Shown: positions 15,509 through 25,539 of the stretch, piece after piece | Layout: each line of letters opens with the position of its first letter | Numbering within the stretch: the first letter of the stretch is position 1 | Assembly: GCF_004365175.1 (NCBI RefSeq) | Contig: NZ_SOCE01000002.1 | Location: forward strand, 1,054,001 to 1,118,000 | Source: Kribbella voronezhensis | GTDB lineage: Bacteria; Actinomycetota; Actinomycetes; Propionibacteriales; Kribbellaceae | Reading direction: 5' to 3' | DNA: 64,000 nt | The notes under the pieces: model-generated | What the model saw: only the letters and a program-made list of their open reading frames with translations | The model's database searches: none | Told to the model about the DNA's origin: nothing | Position numbers and translations under genes: made by a program

Positions 15509-18178
15509 ATGACTATGTCCGATATCAGAACTCAGCACGTGCACCACGGGGGGAGAAGACGGCGGCTGCTTTCCGGGGCCGTCGCGGTCCTGCTGGCCGC
15601 ACCGGTGGTGATGGTCTGGTCCGCACCGCAGGCCGCCGCGGCGAACGTGACCGCGAGTCTGGTCAGAACCGTGCTGACGTCCAACTTCAACCCGCCGTCT
15701 CCGGATCCGTCCGGGATCACCTACAACAGCGACCGCGACACCCTGCTGATCTCCGACGCCGAGGTCGACGAGGTCAGCATCTTCCACAACGTCAACCTGT
15801 ACGAGACGAGCCGCGCGGGCGTCTTGCAGGACACCGGCGTCACCACGAGCTACACCCACGAGCCGGCCGGTATCGGCTACAACCCGGCCAACAAGCACGT
15901 CTTCCTCTCGGACGACGACCAGGCCCGGGTGTACGAACTGGCAGGCGGCCCGGACGGACGCTACGGGACCAGCGACGACGTCCGCACGTCCTTCAGTGCC
16001 GCGGCCTTCGGCGGCGGAGACTCCGAGGACGTCGAGTACTTCCCGCCGACCAACGAGGTGTTCGTGCTCGAGGGCGCGGACACCGATGTGCATCGGGTCT
16101 CGCCGGGTCCCGACGGCCTCTTCAACGGGGTCGCGCCGACCGGTGACGACATCGACACGGAGTTCGACATCGGCCGGTACGGCGTGGACGACCCCGAGGG
16201 GATCGGGTTCTATCCGGGCCGCAACACGCTGCTCGTCGTCGACAGCGCGACGGAGACGGCGTACGAGTTCAACCGCAACATGCAACTGGTCAACAAGATC
16301 AACATCGCCGCCTCGAACCAGGTCTTCGCGGCCGGCATCACCGTCGCGCCGGCGACGAACGATCCGAATCGCTGGGATCTGTACATCGTCGACCGCGGCG
16401 TGGACAACGACACGACCCCGTCGGAGAACGACGGCAAGCTGTACGAGATGTCGGTCGCGCTGCCGCCGATCGGCAACCTCGCTCCGGTCGTCTCGGTAGG
16501 ACCCGACCAGCCGACACACGTCGGCGAACCGCTGACCTTGCAAGCCGTAGTACGGGACGACGGGTTGCCGACGGCATCGACCACGGTCAGCTGGCAGGTG
16601 GTGAGTGGGCCGGGGAGCGTGACGTTCGGGTCACCACAGTCGACGCAGACGTCTGCGACGTTCAGCAGCGCGGGGACGTACGTCGTACGGGCTGTAGGGA
16701 GCGACTCTGCGCTCTCCGGGTCCGATGATCTGGTCGTTTCTGTCGTCGCGGCCGGTGGGGCGCTTCCGCTGGACACACCTGTGCAGCGGGCCTTCGACGA
16801 TGTCGAGCAACGTCCTACTGGCTATGCGGACTGGGTCGGCACGACGCTGAACATCCCGAACGCCGGTACGACGACGCAGACGATCGGGCTGCGCTTCGAC
16901 AATCTCGAGGTGCCGCAGGGGGCGACGATCACCGAAGCGTGGGTCCAGTTCACTTCGGCAGGGGCGAATTCGGGGACGACCGCGGTGCAGATCTACGGGG
17001 TGGCAGAGAACGACACGGCCGCCTTCACCACCTCTCCGACGACTGTGACTTCACGTCCGCGAACCTCGGCACGCACTACTTGGAATCCGGCGGCATGGAC
17101 AGGGACCGGTCAAGCCGGGACTGCTCAGCGCACAGCTGACATCCGTGCCGTGGCGCAGGAAATCGTCAGCCGACCTGGCTGGCGCCGGGGGAATGCCTTG
17201 GGCTTGTCGTTGAGCGGAACAGGCGAGCGGCGCGCGTCGTCGCACGACGGCCCGGCGACTCCGGTGCTGCATGTTGCCTACACCGTGCCTAGTGGGAACA
17301 CGGCGCCGGTCGCGGCGTTCACGTCAACCTGCACGGGCTTGTCCTGCAGCTTCAACGGCTCGGGGTCGTCCGATGCGGAGGGGCCGATCGCTGGGTATGC
17401 CTGGGACTTCGGGGACAGCGCCTCCGGTTCGGGGGTCCAGCCGTCGCACACTTACGGGGCGGCCGGCACCTATACGGTCGCGCTCACGGTGACCGACGGC
17501 GGAGGGCTGACCAACCGGGTGACGCATCAGGTCACAGTGGGGTCGACGTCCACCGGGATCGGCTTCCACGGAGGGATCGGGTACGTCGGCAACACGACGT
17601 CGCCGGCCTTTGCCATCCCGAGCACCGTGGCCGCGGGCGACGTGCTGGTGTTGTTCGCGACACTCAACCTGACGACCTCGTCGGTCACCGGGCCGTCGGG
17701 GGTCACGGGCTGGACTCCGATCGAGAACGTCGTGTCCGGGTCACAGCGGACGATGGCCTGGTCGAAGGTCGCGGCCTCGACCGACGGTGGTCAGGTTGTG
17801 CGGCTGACGTTCAACGGCTACACCAAGGTGGCCATGCAGTTGACGGCGTACAGCGGTGCGTCGTTGGGTGCGGTGAGCCAACGGTCGGACGCCACCACGA
17901 CGACTGCGCATGTCACGCCGACTGTGACCGTGGGCAGTGCCGGCTCGTGGCTGTTGTCCTACTGGGCGGACAAGTCCTCGACGACGACGAACTGGACAGC
18001 CCCGGCCGGCTCCGTGACCAGAGATGTGCGGATCGGGTCCGGCAGCGGACTGATCGCCGCACTGGTCGCTGACAGCGGAGCGCCGGTGCCGACGGGCAGC
18101 GCGGGCGGCCTGACCGCCACCACGAACGCGGCCAGCCGAGCGACGATGGTCAGCATCGTGCTCACGCCGTCCGGATGA
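15509..18178 (+). CDS. Secreted multidomain protein with PKD domain
   Basis: The 889-aa protein has a signal peptide: a basic stretch (GGRRRRLLSG, also Tat-like), a hydrophobic core to about residue 40 and a probable cleavage after PQAAAA. Residues ~50-330 look like a beta-propeller of repeated short blades (GITYNSDRDTLLISD, GIGYNPANKHVFLSD, GIGFYPGRNTLLVVD), as in SdiA-regulated or esterase-like phytase propellers. An Ig-like/PKD segment (~335-420), a carbohydrate-binding-like beta domain (~425-600), a clear PKD domain (YAWDFGDS at about 633) and a C-terminal beta domain follow. The probable role is extracellular binding or hydrolysis; the substrate is unknown. A second ATG 6 nt downstream is possible. 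Confidence 0.85.
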   Translation: MTMSDIRTQHVHHGGRRRRLLSGAVAVLLAAPVVMVWSAPQAAAANVTASLVRTVLTSNFNPPSPDPSGITYNSDRDTLLISDAEVDEVSIFHNVNLYETSRAGVLQDTGVTTSYTHEPAGIGYNPANKHVFLSDDDQARVYELAGGPDGRYGTSDDVRTSFSAAAFGGGDSEDVEYFPPTNEVFVLEGADTDVHRVSPGPDGLFNGVAPTGDDIDTEFDIGRYGVDDPEGIGFYPGRNTLLVVDSATETAYEFNRNMQLVNKINIAASNQVFAAGITVAPATNDPNRWDLYIVDRGVDNDTTPSENDGKLYEMSVALPPIGNLAPVVSVGPDQPTHVGEPLTLQAVVRDDGLPTASTTVSWQVVSGPGSVTFGSPQSTQTSATFSSAGTYVVRAVGSDSALSGSDDLVVSVVAAGGALPLDTPVQRAFDDVEQRPTGYADWVGTTLNIPNAGTTTQTIGLRFDNLEVPQGATITEAWVQFTSAGANSGTTAVQIYGVAENDTAAFTTSPTTVTSRPRTSARTTWNPAAWTGTGQAGTAQRTADIRAVAQEIVSRPGWRRGNALGLSLSGTGERRASSHDGPATPVLHVAYTVPSGNTAPVAAFTSTCTGLSCSFNGSGSSDAEGPIAGYAWDFGDSASGSGVQPSHTYGAAGTYTVALTVTDGGGLTNRVTHQVTVGSTSTGIGFHGGIGYVGNTTSPAFAIPSTVAAGDVLVLFATLNLTTSSVTGPSGVTGWTPIENVVSGSQRTMAWSKVAASTDGGQVVRLTFNGYTKVAMQLTAYSGASLGAVSQRSDATTTTAHVTPTVTVGSAGSWLLSYWADKSSTTTNWTAPAGSVTRDVRIGSGSGLIAALVADSGAPVPTGSAGGLTATTNAASRATMVSIVLTPSG

Positions 18179-18195
18179 ACGCCTGCCGCTGAGTA

Positions 18196-18242
18196 GAGGC
18201 GGTGCCGGGCGCACGCAGTACAAGCGCACCCGGCACCGCCTC
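18196..18242. terminator. Bidirectional terminator between the PKD protein gene and rnj
   Basis: GAGGCGGTGCCGGG (18196-18209) pairs perfectly with CCCGGCACCGCCTC (18229-18242), a 14-bp stem with a 19-nt loop. It lies between two convergent genes and has no long U-run. Confidence 0.75.
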
Positions 18243-18255
18243 ACTCGGCAGGTGA

Positions 18256-19941
<1,686 letters not shown>

Positions 19942-19948
19942 AACCCGG

Positions 19949-19954
19949 ACGGTA
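19949..19954 (-). promoter_or_regulatory. Candidate -10 box of a leaderless promoter (rnj)
   Basis: TACCGT on the minus strand lies 7 nt before the ATG at 19941. Confidence 0.55.
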
Positions 19955-20068
19955 TCCGAGAGTGGTGGGTGAACCCCGCACCGACCGGTGTGAACCCGAC
20001 CTCAGCCACCCCAACCAGCCGCCCAGCCACCCGTCCGGGCAGCGCGCCGACACGCGCTCCGGCGGACA

Positions 20069-20956
20069 TCAGCCGTCGACTCCGACCAGGTCGACACCGG
20101 CCGATTCCTGAGCGACCTCCTCGACCGAACGGGACGGCAGCGGCGGGGGAGTACCGCCCCAGGACGGGCAGAGCGCCTTGTGGTCGCACCAGTCGCACAA
20201 CGGGCCCGGGCTCGGCCGCCAGTCGCCGGACTCCAGCGCCCGCGTGATCGCACTCCACAACGCGGTGACCTTGCGCTCGCAGGCCCGCAGATCCGCCTCG
20301 TCGGGGACGTAGCGGACGATCTCGCCGTTGCCCAGATACACCAGTTGCAGCATGGCCGGTACGACGCCGCGCAGGCGCCACAGCACCAGGGCGTAGAACT
20401 TCATCTGGAACAGGGCCTTGGCCTCGAAGAACTCGGACGGCGACCGGCCGGTCTTGTAGTCGACGACCCGGATCTCACCGGTCGGCGCCACGTCCAGACG
20501 ATCGACGTACCCGCGCAAGGTCAGGCCGGAGTCGAGCTCGGTCTCGACGTACAGCTCCCGCTCGGCGGGCTCCAGCGCGTTCGGATTCTCCAGCGTGAAG
20601 TACTTGCCGAGCAGTTGGTGGGCCTCGGCGAGCCACTTCGCGAGCTCCTCACCACCGGCGTCCTCGGCGAACAGTTCCGCGACCTCGGGCTCGGCCTCGA
20701 GCACGTGCTGCCACTGCGGCTCGAGCATCTCGGCCGCGCGCTCCAGCGTCCGCTCGCCGGCCGGCAGATCGAAGAGGCGCTCCAGCACGCCGTGCACGAC
20801 GGTCCCACGGACAGCTGCAGACGACGGCTTCTCCGGCAGCCGGTCGATCACCCGGAACCGGTACTTGAGCGGGCAGCTCATGAAGTCCGCCGCCCGGGAC
20901 GGGGACAGCGCCCCGCGTGGGTGGCCGTGCACATCGACTGCCGCTGCAACACTCAT
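20069..20956 (-). CDS. RecB-family PD-(D/E)XK nuclease with Fe-S-type cysteines
   Basis: The 295-aa protein has the Cas4/AddB-like nuclease core: the early Cys in SCPLKYRF, the His of GTVVHGVLE, the Asp of LRGYVDRLDV and the catalytic VVDYKTGR. The C-terminal cluster CDWCDHKALC adds three Cys, which with the first Cys would hold a 4Fe-4S cluster, as known for AddB and Cas4. A relative (Rv2119) sits near trmI and the proteasome genes in Mycobacterium, so the neighbourhood is old. The ATG at 20956 is chosen over one at 21019 because TAGCCT lies exactly 7 nt upstream. Confidence 0.9.
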   Translation of the reverse strand: MSVAAAVDVHGHPRGALSPSRAADFMSCPLKYRFRVIDRLPEKPSSAAVRGTVVHGVLERLFDLPAGERTLERAAEMLEPQWQHVLEAEPEVAELFAEDAGGEELAKWLAEAHQLLGKYFTLENPNALEPAERELYVETELDSGLTLRGYVDRLDVAPTGEIRVVDYKTGRSPSEFFEAKALFQMKFYALVLWRLRGVVPAMLQLVYLGNGEIVRYVPDEADLRACERKVTALWSAITRALESGDWRPSPGPLCDWCDHKALCPSWGGTPPPLPSRSVEEVAQESAGVDLVGVDG

Positions 20957-20963
20957 ACCCGGA

Positions 20964-20969
20964 AGGCTA
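20964..20969 (-). promoter_or_regulatory. Candidate -10 box of a leaderless promoter (RecB-like gene)
   Basis: TAGCCT on the minus strand lies 7 nt before the ATG at 20956. Confidence 0.6.
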
Positions 20970-21189
20970 GGCGAGAGCACCGACACTCCGCTCGCACGCC
21001 GCACTCGACCTGTGGACAACTCGTTCCTGGTCTCACCGCGAACTCACGGCTGACTCCCGGGAACCTGCGGAGTCCGCCGGGTCCGTTGTGGGCTCGCCAA
21101 GGAGCTCAGGCGGCTTCCGGGGGTCGCCAAGCACTCGACGTACGGCCAGCTAACCGTGGGCGTGTAGCACGGTGTTACCGGTGGACCAG

Positions 21190-21195
21190 TAGCGT
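21190..21195 (+). promoter_or_regulatory. Candidate -10 box of a leaderless promoter (site-2 protease)
   Basis: TAGCGT lies 7 nt before the ATG at 21203. It sits in a 246-nt gap between two divergent genes. Confidence 0.6.
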
Positions 21196-21202
21196 TACCT
21201 CG

Positions 21203-22354
21203 ATGTCGGAGTCGCATGATCCCCAGAGTCCCGCTCAGCCTGCCGGCCCACCGCCCGGCACCTGGGTGCTCGGCCGTGTCAAAGGGGTGCGGCTCACCAT
21301 GCGGGTCACCTGGCTCCCGGTCGCCGTACTGCTCGCACTCGGCTTCTCGACCGTCATCGGCGAGCAGTTCCCGGAGCTGGGCAGCTGGCGGTACGTCGCG
21401 TCGTTCGCCTTCGTGGTCGCCTTCACCGTCTCGATCCTGATCCACGAACTGGCCCACGCGCTGGTGGCGATGCGATACGACATCCCGGTGACCGAGATCA
21501 ACCTCGGCTTCTTCGCGGCCGGTACGCATATCGAGGGCGAACGGAAGACCCCGTTCGAGGAGTTCGCCATCTCGATCGTCGGCCCGCTCGCTTCTCTCGT
21601 CGTGGGCGGGCTCGCGTACCTCGGCTCGCGGGCGATCGACGAGGGCGTCGGCTATGTCGCGCTGTTCGAGCTCGCGCTGGCCAACCTGATCGTCGGCGTC
21701 ACCAACCTGCTGCCCGGCCTGCCGCTGGACGGCGGTTGGGTACTACGGGCCTTCGTCTGGAAGCTGACCGGCAACATGCACACCGGGACGATCGCCGCGG
21801 CCTGGGCCGGCCGGCTGATCGCGATCTCGGTGCTCGCCGCGCCCGTCGTACTGGAGGAGGTCTTCGACCGGCAGCCGACCTTGATCGACTTCGTCATCGC
21901 GCTGCTGGTCGGCTTCTTCCTCTGGATGGGCTCGACCGCGTCCCTCATGCAGGCTCGCCTGCGCCGCAAACTGCCCGCCCTGCAGGTCCGCACCCTGGCC
22001 CGCCGAGCGATCGCAGTACACGCCGGTACGCCGGTATCGGAAGCCGTCCGCCTCGCCTCCGAGCAACGAGCCGGCGCGGTCGTGGTGATGGACGGCGAAG
22101 GCCGGCCCCACGCCCTGGTCTCGGAGTCGGCTGTCAACGCGGTCGCCCCCAACCAGCGCCCCTGGACCACCGTCGGCGAAGTCTCGACCCGCATCGCCGC
22201 CGGCCACATCATCGGCGTCAACGACACCGGCGAAGAGATCCTCACCACCCTCCGCAAGAACCCGGCCACGGAGTACCTCGTCCTCGACCCGAACGGCCAG
22301 GTCTACGGCGTCCTCGCCACCGCCGACGTCGAAGCAGCCTTCCGCACCCGCTAG
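21203..22354 (+). CDS. Site-2 protease family (M50) metallopeptidase with CBS domains
   Basis: The 383-aa protein has about six membrane helices, the zinc motif H81-E-L-A-H85 within a membrane segment and a third ligand Asp176 in NLLPGLPLDGGWVLRA. A cytoplasmic C-terminal CBS pair (from about residue 265, IAVHAGTPVSEAVRLASEQ) may bind a nucleotide. Proteases of this kind cut membrane-anchored proteins, often anti-sigma factors. I chose the ATG at 21203 because the in-frame sequence before it lies antisense to the neighbouring nuclease gene and a -10 box sits 7 nt upstream. The natural substrate is unknown. Confidence 0.92.
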   Translation: MSESHDPQSPAQPAGPPPGTWVLGRVKGVRLTMRVTWLPVAVLLALGFSTVIGEQFPELGSWRYVASFAFVVAFTVSILIHELAHALVAMRYDIPVTEINLGFFAAGTHIEGERKTPFEEFAISIVGPLASLVVGGLAYLGSRAIDEGVGYVALFELALANLIVGVTNLLPGLPLDGGWVLRAFVWKLTGNMHTGTIAAAWAGRLIAISVLAAPVVLEEVFDRQPTLIDFVIALLVGFFLWMGSTASLMQARLRRKLPALQVRTLARRAIAVHAGTPVSEAVRLASEQRAGAVVVMDGEGRPHALVSESAVNAVAPNQRPWTTVGEVSTRIAAGHIIGVNDTGEEILTTLRKNPATEYLVLDPNGQVYGVLATADVEAAFRTR

Positions 22355-22556
22355 TACGCCGCCCCCGCATCGCGCCCTCCTGCGTCGGCGCTCGACCCAC
22401 CCACCCCAGAACGCCGCTCCTCCGTCGCGGCTAGAACTTCGCTCCGGCGCACCCGGTCCTCGGTGCTACGGCAGGCGACCCCGCGTGCTCCGTCTCCGCA
22501 GGCTGCACCGGCGTCGAGGGGTGCTCTCAGGAGGGCGCGATGCGGGGTCGGCGTAC
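22354..22556. repeat. 203-bp element bounded by 28-bp inverted repeats
   Basis: The arms 22354-22381 (begins GTACGCCG) and 22529-22556 (ends CGGCGTAC) are complementary at 27 of 28 positions, with 147 nt between them. The left arm begins inside the stop codon of the site-2 protease gene and the right arm ends 25 nt before trmI. It may be a miniature inverted-repeat element or a long RNA hairpin. No coding signal is seen in it. Confidence 0.7.
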
Positions 22557-22581
22557 GGGTGGAAGTTAAGGTGAGCGCCTT

Positions 22582-23538
22582 ATGTCTGATCTTCGTGATT
22601 TTCCTGATGCCTCGTTCTCCGGGGTGCACCATGGTCCGTTGCAGGCGGGCGAGTGGGTCACCTTGTCCGACTCCAAGGGGCGCCGGCACTCGGTGTTCCT
22701 GGAGCGGGGGAAGATCTTCCACACGACCAAGGGCGGGATCGAGCACGACGAGTTGATCGATGGGCCGGATGCGGTCGTTGTGCGGTCCAAGGGCGGCGTC
22801 GAGTACCTCGCGCTTCGGCCGTTGATGGCTGACTACTCGGTGTCGATGCCGCGGGGTGCGGCCGTGATCTATCCGAAGGACACGGCCCAGATCGTCACGA
22901 TGGCCGACATCTTTCCGGGCGCCAAGGTGGTCGAGGCCGGCGCCGGGTCGGGTGCGCTGACGACCGCGCTGCTCAGAGCTGTCGGAATCCAAGGCCAGGT
23001 GATCTCGTTCGAGCGCCGGGAGGACTTCGCCGAGGTGGCCCGCAAGAACGTCACCGGGTTCTTCGGTGCTGAGCACCCGGCCTGGCGGTTGCAGGTGGGT
23101 GACCTCGTCGAGTCGCTCGACGAGGAGGACGTGGACCGCGTCGTACTCGACATGCTCGCCCCCTGGGAGTGCGTGGACGCCGCTGCGGGTGCCCTGGTGC
23201 CGGGAGGGGTCTTCTGCGCGTACGTCGCCACTACGACCCAGCTGAGCCGTGTCGTGGAGACACTGCGGGCTCACGGTGAGTTCACCGAGCCCAGGGCCTG
23301 GGAGTCGCTTGTGCGCGACTGGCACGTCGAGGGACTGGCCGTTCGGCCGGGGCATCGGATGCAGGGACACACCGCGTTCCTGGTGACCGCTCGGCGGATG
23401 GCGCACGGCGTACAGGCACCCCGGAAGAAGCGCCGGCCGGCCCCGGGCGCGTACGGCGACGACTATTCCGGACCCCGTAAGTCCGATACACCCGAAGACA
23501 CGCCGCGGGCAACGGATTCATCCGCAACCGACACGTGA
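22582..23538 (+). CDS. trmI: tRNA (adenine-58-N1)-methyltransferase
   Basis: The 318-aa protein matches actinobacterial TrmI (Rv2118c type). An N-terminal beta domain (HHGPLQAGEWVTLSD) is followed by a Rossmann methyltransferase with motif I EAGAGSGALTTALLRAVG, acidic motif II (ISFERREDFAEVARKN) and VLDMLAPWE. It methylates A58 of the tRNA T-loop using S-adenosylmethionine. The last 40 residues are a basic, low-complexity tail. It stands directly upstream of mpa, an order kept in Mycobacterium and many other actinobacteria. Confidence 0.95.
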   Translation: MSDLRDFPDASFSGVHHGPLQAGEWVTLSDSKGRRHSVFLERGKIFHTTKGGIEHDELIDGPDAVVVRSKGGVEYLALRPLMADYSVSMPRGAAVIYPKDTAQIVTMADIFPGAKVVEAGAGSGALTTALLRAVGIQGQVISFERREDFAEVARKNVTGFFGAEHPAWRLQVGDLVESLDEEDVDRVVLDMLAPWECVDAAAGALVPGGVFCAYVATTTQLSRVVETLRAHGEFTEPRAWESLVRDWHVEGLAVRPGHRMQGHTAFLVTARRMAHGVQAPRKKRRPAPGAYGDDYSGPRKSDTPEDTPRATDSSATDT

Positions 23539-23613
23539 TGGGATTCAGCTTGCTCAGTGAGGTTTTCTGGGTAAGGTCCATAGGGTCGAGCCCCACATGG
23601 TGAGGTGATGATC

Positions 23614-25353
23614 GTGGCTGGAGACGAGAGTCCTACCGCGGCAGAGCTGCGTAATCAGGTCAGGTACCTGGAGGCCGAGGTCGCAGCGTTGCGGCGGAGG
23701 TTGTTGGAGCACCCGGCGGACAGCCGGTCGCTCGAGAGCAGACTGTCCGAAACCCAGGCGTCCTTGGCAAGCGTGACCGCACAGAACGAGCGGTTGGCGG
23801 ACACGCTGCGCGAGGCCCGAGAGAAGATCATCGCCCTGAAGGAGGAGGTCGACCGGCTGGCGCAACCGCCGTCCGGTTTCGGGACCTTCCTGGGCCGCAA
23901 CGACGACGACACGCTGGACGTGTTCACCGGGGGACGCAAGCTCCGGGTCGCTGCAAGCCCCTCAGTCGACCTGGACGCGCTGAAGCTCGGCCAGGAACTG
24001 ATGCTGAACGAGGCGCTGAACGTGGTCGAGGCCTGCGACTTCGAGGTCGTGGGCGACGTGGTGATGCTGAAGGAGTTGCTGGCCGACGGCGAGCGGGCTC
24101 TGGTGATCGCGCAGGCCGACGAGGAACGGGTCGTCCGGCTCGCCACGCCGCTGCTCGACATCGCCCTGCGGGCCGGTGACTCGCTGCTGCTGGAGCCCCG
24201 CTCCGGCTATGTCTACGAGAAGATCCCGAAGTCCGAGGTCGAGGAGCTGATCCTCGAAGAGGTCCCGGACATCGACTACACCCAGATCGGTGGCCTGGCC
24301 GGCCAGATCGAGCAGATCCGCGACGCGGTCGAGCTGCCGTACCTGCACAAGGACCTGTTCCTGGAGCACGAGCTGAAGCCGCCGAAGGGCGTCCTGCTGT
24401 ACGGCCCGCCGGGCTGTGGCAAGACGCTGATCGCCAAGGCGGTGGCGAACTCGCTGGCCAAGAAGGTCGCCGAGCGGACCGGGGTGGAGGGGCAGAAGTC
24501 GTTCTTCCTCAACATCAAGGGCCCCGAGCTGCTGAACAAGTACGTCGGTGAGACCGAGCGGCACATCCGCCTGGTCTTCCAGCGGGCCCGGGAGAAGGCC
24601 TCCGAGGGCATGCCGGTGATCGTGTTCTTCGACGAGATGGACTCGCTGTTCCGCACCCGCGGTTCCGGTGTCTCCTCCGACGTCGAGAACACCATCGTTC
24701 CGCAGTTGCTGAGCGAGATCGACGGTGTCGAGGGCCTGGAGAACGTGCTGGTCATCGGCGCCTCCAACCGCGAGGACATGATCGACCCGGCGATCCTGCG
24801 GCCGGGCCGCCTCGACGTGAAGATCAAGATCGAGCGGCCGGACGCGGAGTCCGCGCGCGACATCTTCTCGAAGTACCTGACCACGACGCTGCCGCTGCAC
24901 GCCGACGACCTCGCCGAGTTCGGCGGGGACAAGGCCGAATGCGTCAACGGGATGATCCAGCGCACGGTCGAGCGGATGTACACCGAGGCCGACGAGAACC
25001 GCTTCCTCGAGGTCACCTACGCCAACGGTGACAAGGAGGTCCTGTACTTCAAGGACTTCAACTCGGGCGCGATGATCCAGAACATCGTCGACCGGGCCAA
25101 GAAGATGGCGATCAAGGCCTTCCTGGACGACAACCAGAAGGGTCTGCGGGTGCAGCACCTGCTGCAGGCGTGCGTCGACGAGTTCAAGGAGAACGAGGAC
25201 CTGCCGAACACGACCAACCCGGACGACTGGGCCCGGATCTCCGGCAAGAAGGGCGAGCGGATCGTCTACATCCGCACCCTCATCTCCGGCAAGCAGGGCA
25301 CCGAGCCAGGCCGCTCCATCGACACGGCCACCAACACCGGCCAGTACCTGTAA
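23614..25353 (+). CDS. mpa: Proteasomal AAA+ ATPase (Mpa/ARC)
   Basis: The 579-aa ring ATPase unfolds pupylated proteins and feeds them to the 20S proteasome. It has an N-terminal coiled coil (about residues 8-75) that binds Pup, an OB-type interdomain, an AAA domain with Walker A GPPGCGKT (Lys270), Walker B VIVFFDEMDS, and the C-terminal GQYL tail that docks on the alpha ring and opens the gate. Three starts are close together (GTG 23605, ATG 23608, GTG 23614). I prefer 23614 because GGTGAGG then sits 8 nt away. It is separated from dop by about 6 kb of other genes. Confidence 0.97.
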   Translation: MAGDESPTAAELRNQVRYLEAEVAALRRRLLEHPADSRSLESRLSETQASLASVTAQNERLADTLREAREKIIALKEEVDRLAQPPSGFGTFLGRNDDDTLDVFTGGRKLRVAASPSVDLDALKLGQELMLNEALNVVEACDFEVVGDVVMLKELLADGERALVIAQADEERVVRLATPLLDIALRAGDSLLLEPRSGYVYEKIPKSEVEELILEEVPDIDYTQIGGLAGQIEQIRDAVELPYLHKDLFLEHELKPPKGVLLYGPPGCGKTLIAKAVANSLAKKVAERTGVEGQKSFFLNIKGPELLNKYVGETERHIRLVFQRAREKASEGMPVIVFFDEMDSLFRTRGSGVSSDVENTIVPQLLSEIDGVEGLENVLVIGASNREDMIDPAILRPGRLDVKIKIERPDAESARDIFSKYLTTTLPLHADDLAEFGGDKAECVNGMIQRTVERMYTEADENRFLEVTYANGDKEVLYFKDFNSGAMIQNIVDRAKKMAIKAFLDDNQKGLRVQHLLQACVDEFKENEDLPNTTNPDDWARISGKKGERIVYIRTLISGKQGTEPGRSIDTATNTGQYL

Positions 25354-25364
25354 CCACACAACCC

Positions 25365-25398
25365 CAGCCGCCCCGGTCCGCTCGGACCGGGGCGGCTG
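25365..25398. terminator. Strong intrinsic terminator after mpa
   Basis: CAGCCGCCCCGGTCCG (25365-25380) pairs perfectly with CGGACCGGGGCGGCTG (25383-25398), a 16-bp stem starting 11 nt after the mpa stop. It isolates trmI-mpa from the metallopeptidase-like gene. Confidence 0.9.
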
Positions 25399-25539
25399 GT
25401 GCTTGTCCCGCCTGCTCCGACGATCCGCGTACTGCGGCCGCCTGCTGCTGAGGTGTCGACAGCGGGCGGGAGGCGTGCTTGCCTTGCTGCAGGGGAGCGC
25501 TCGGGGGGAACTGGGCGCGTGGCTACAGGGGGTGGGCGC

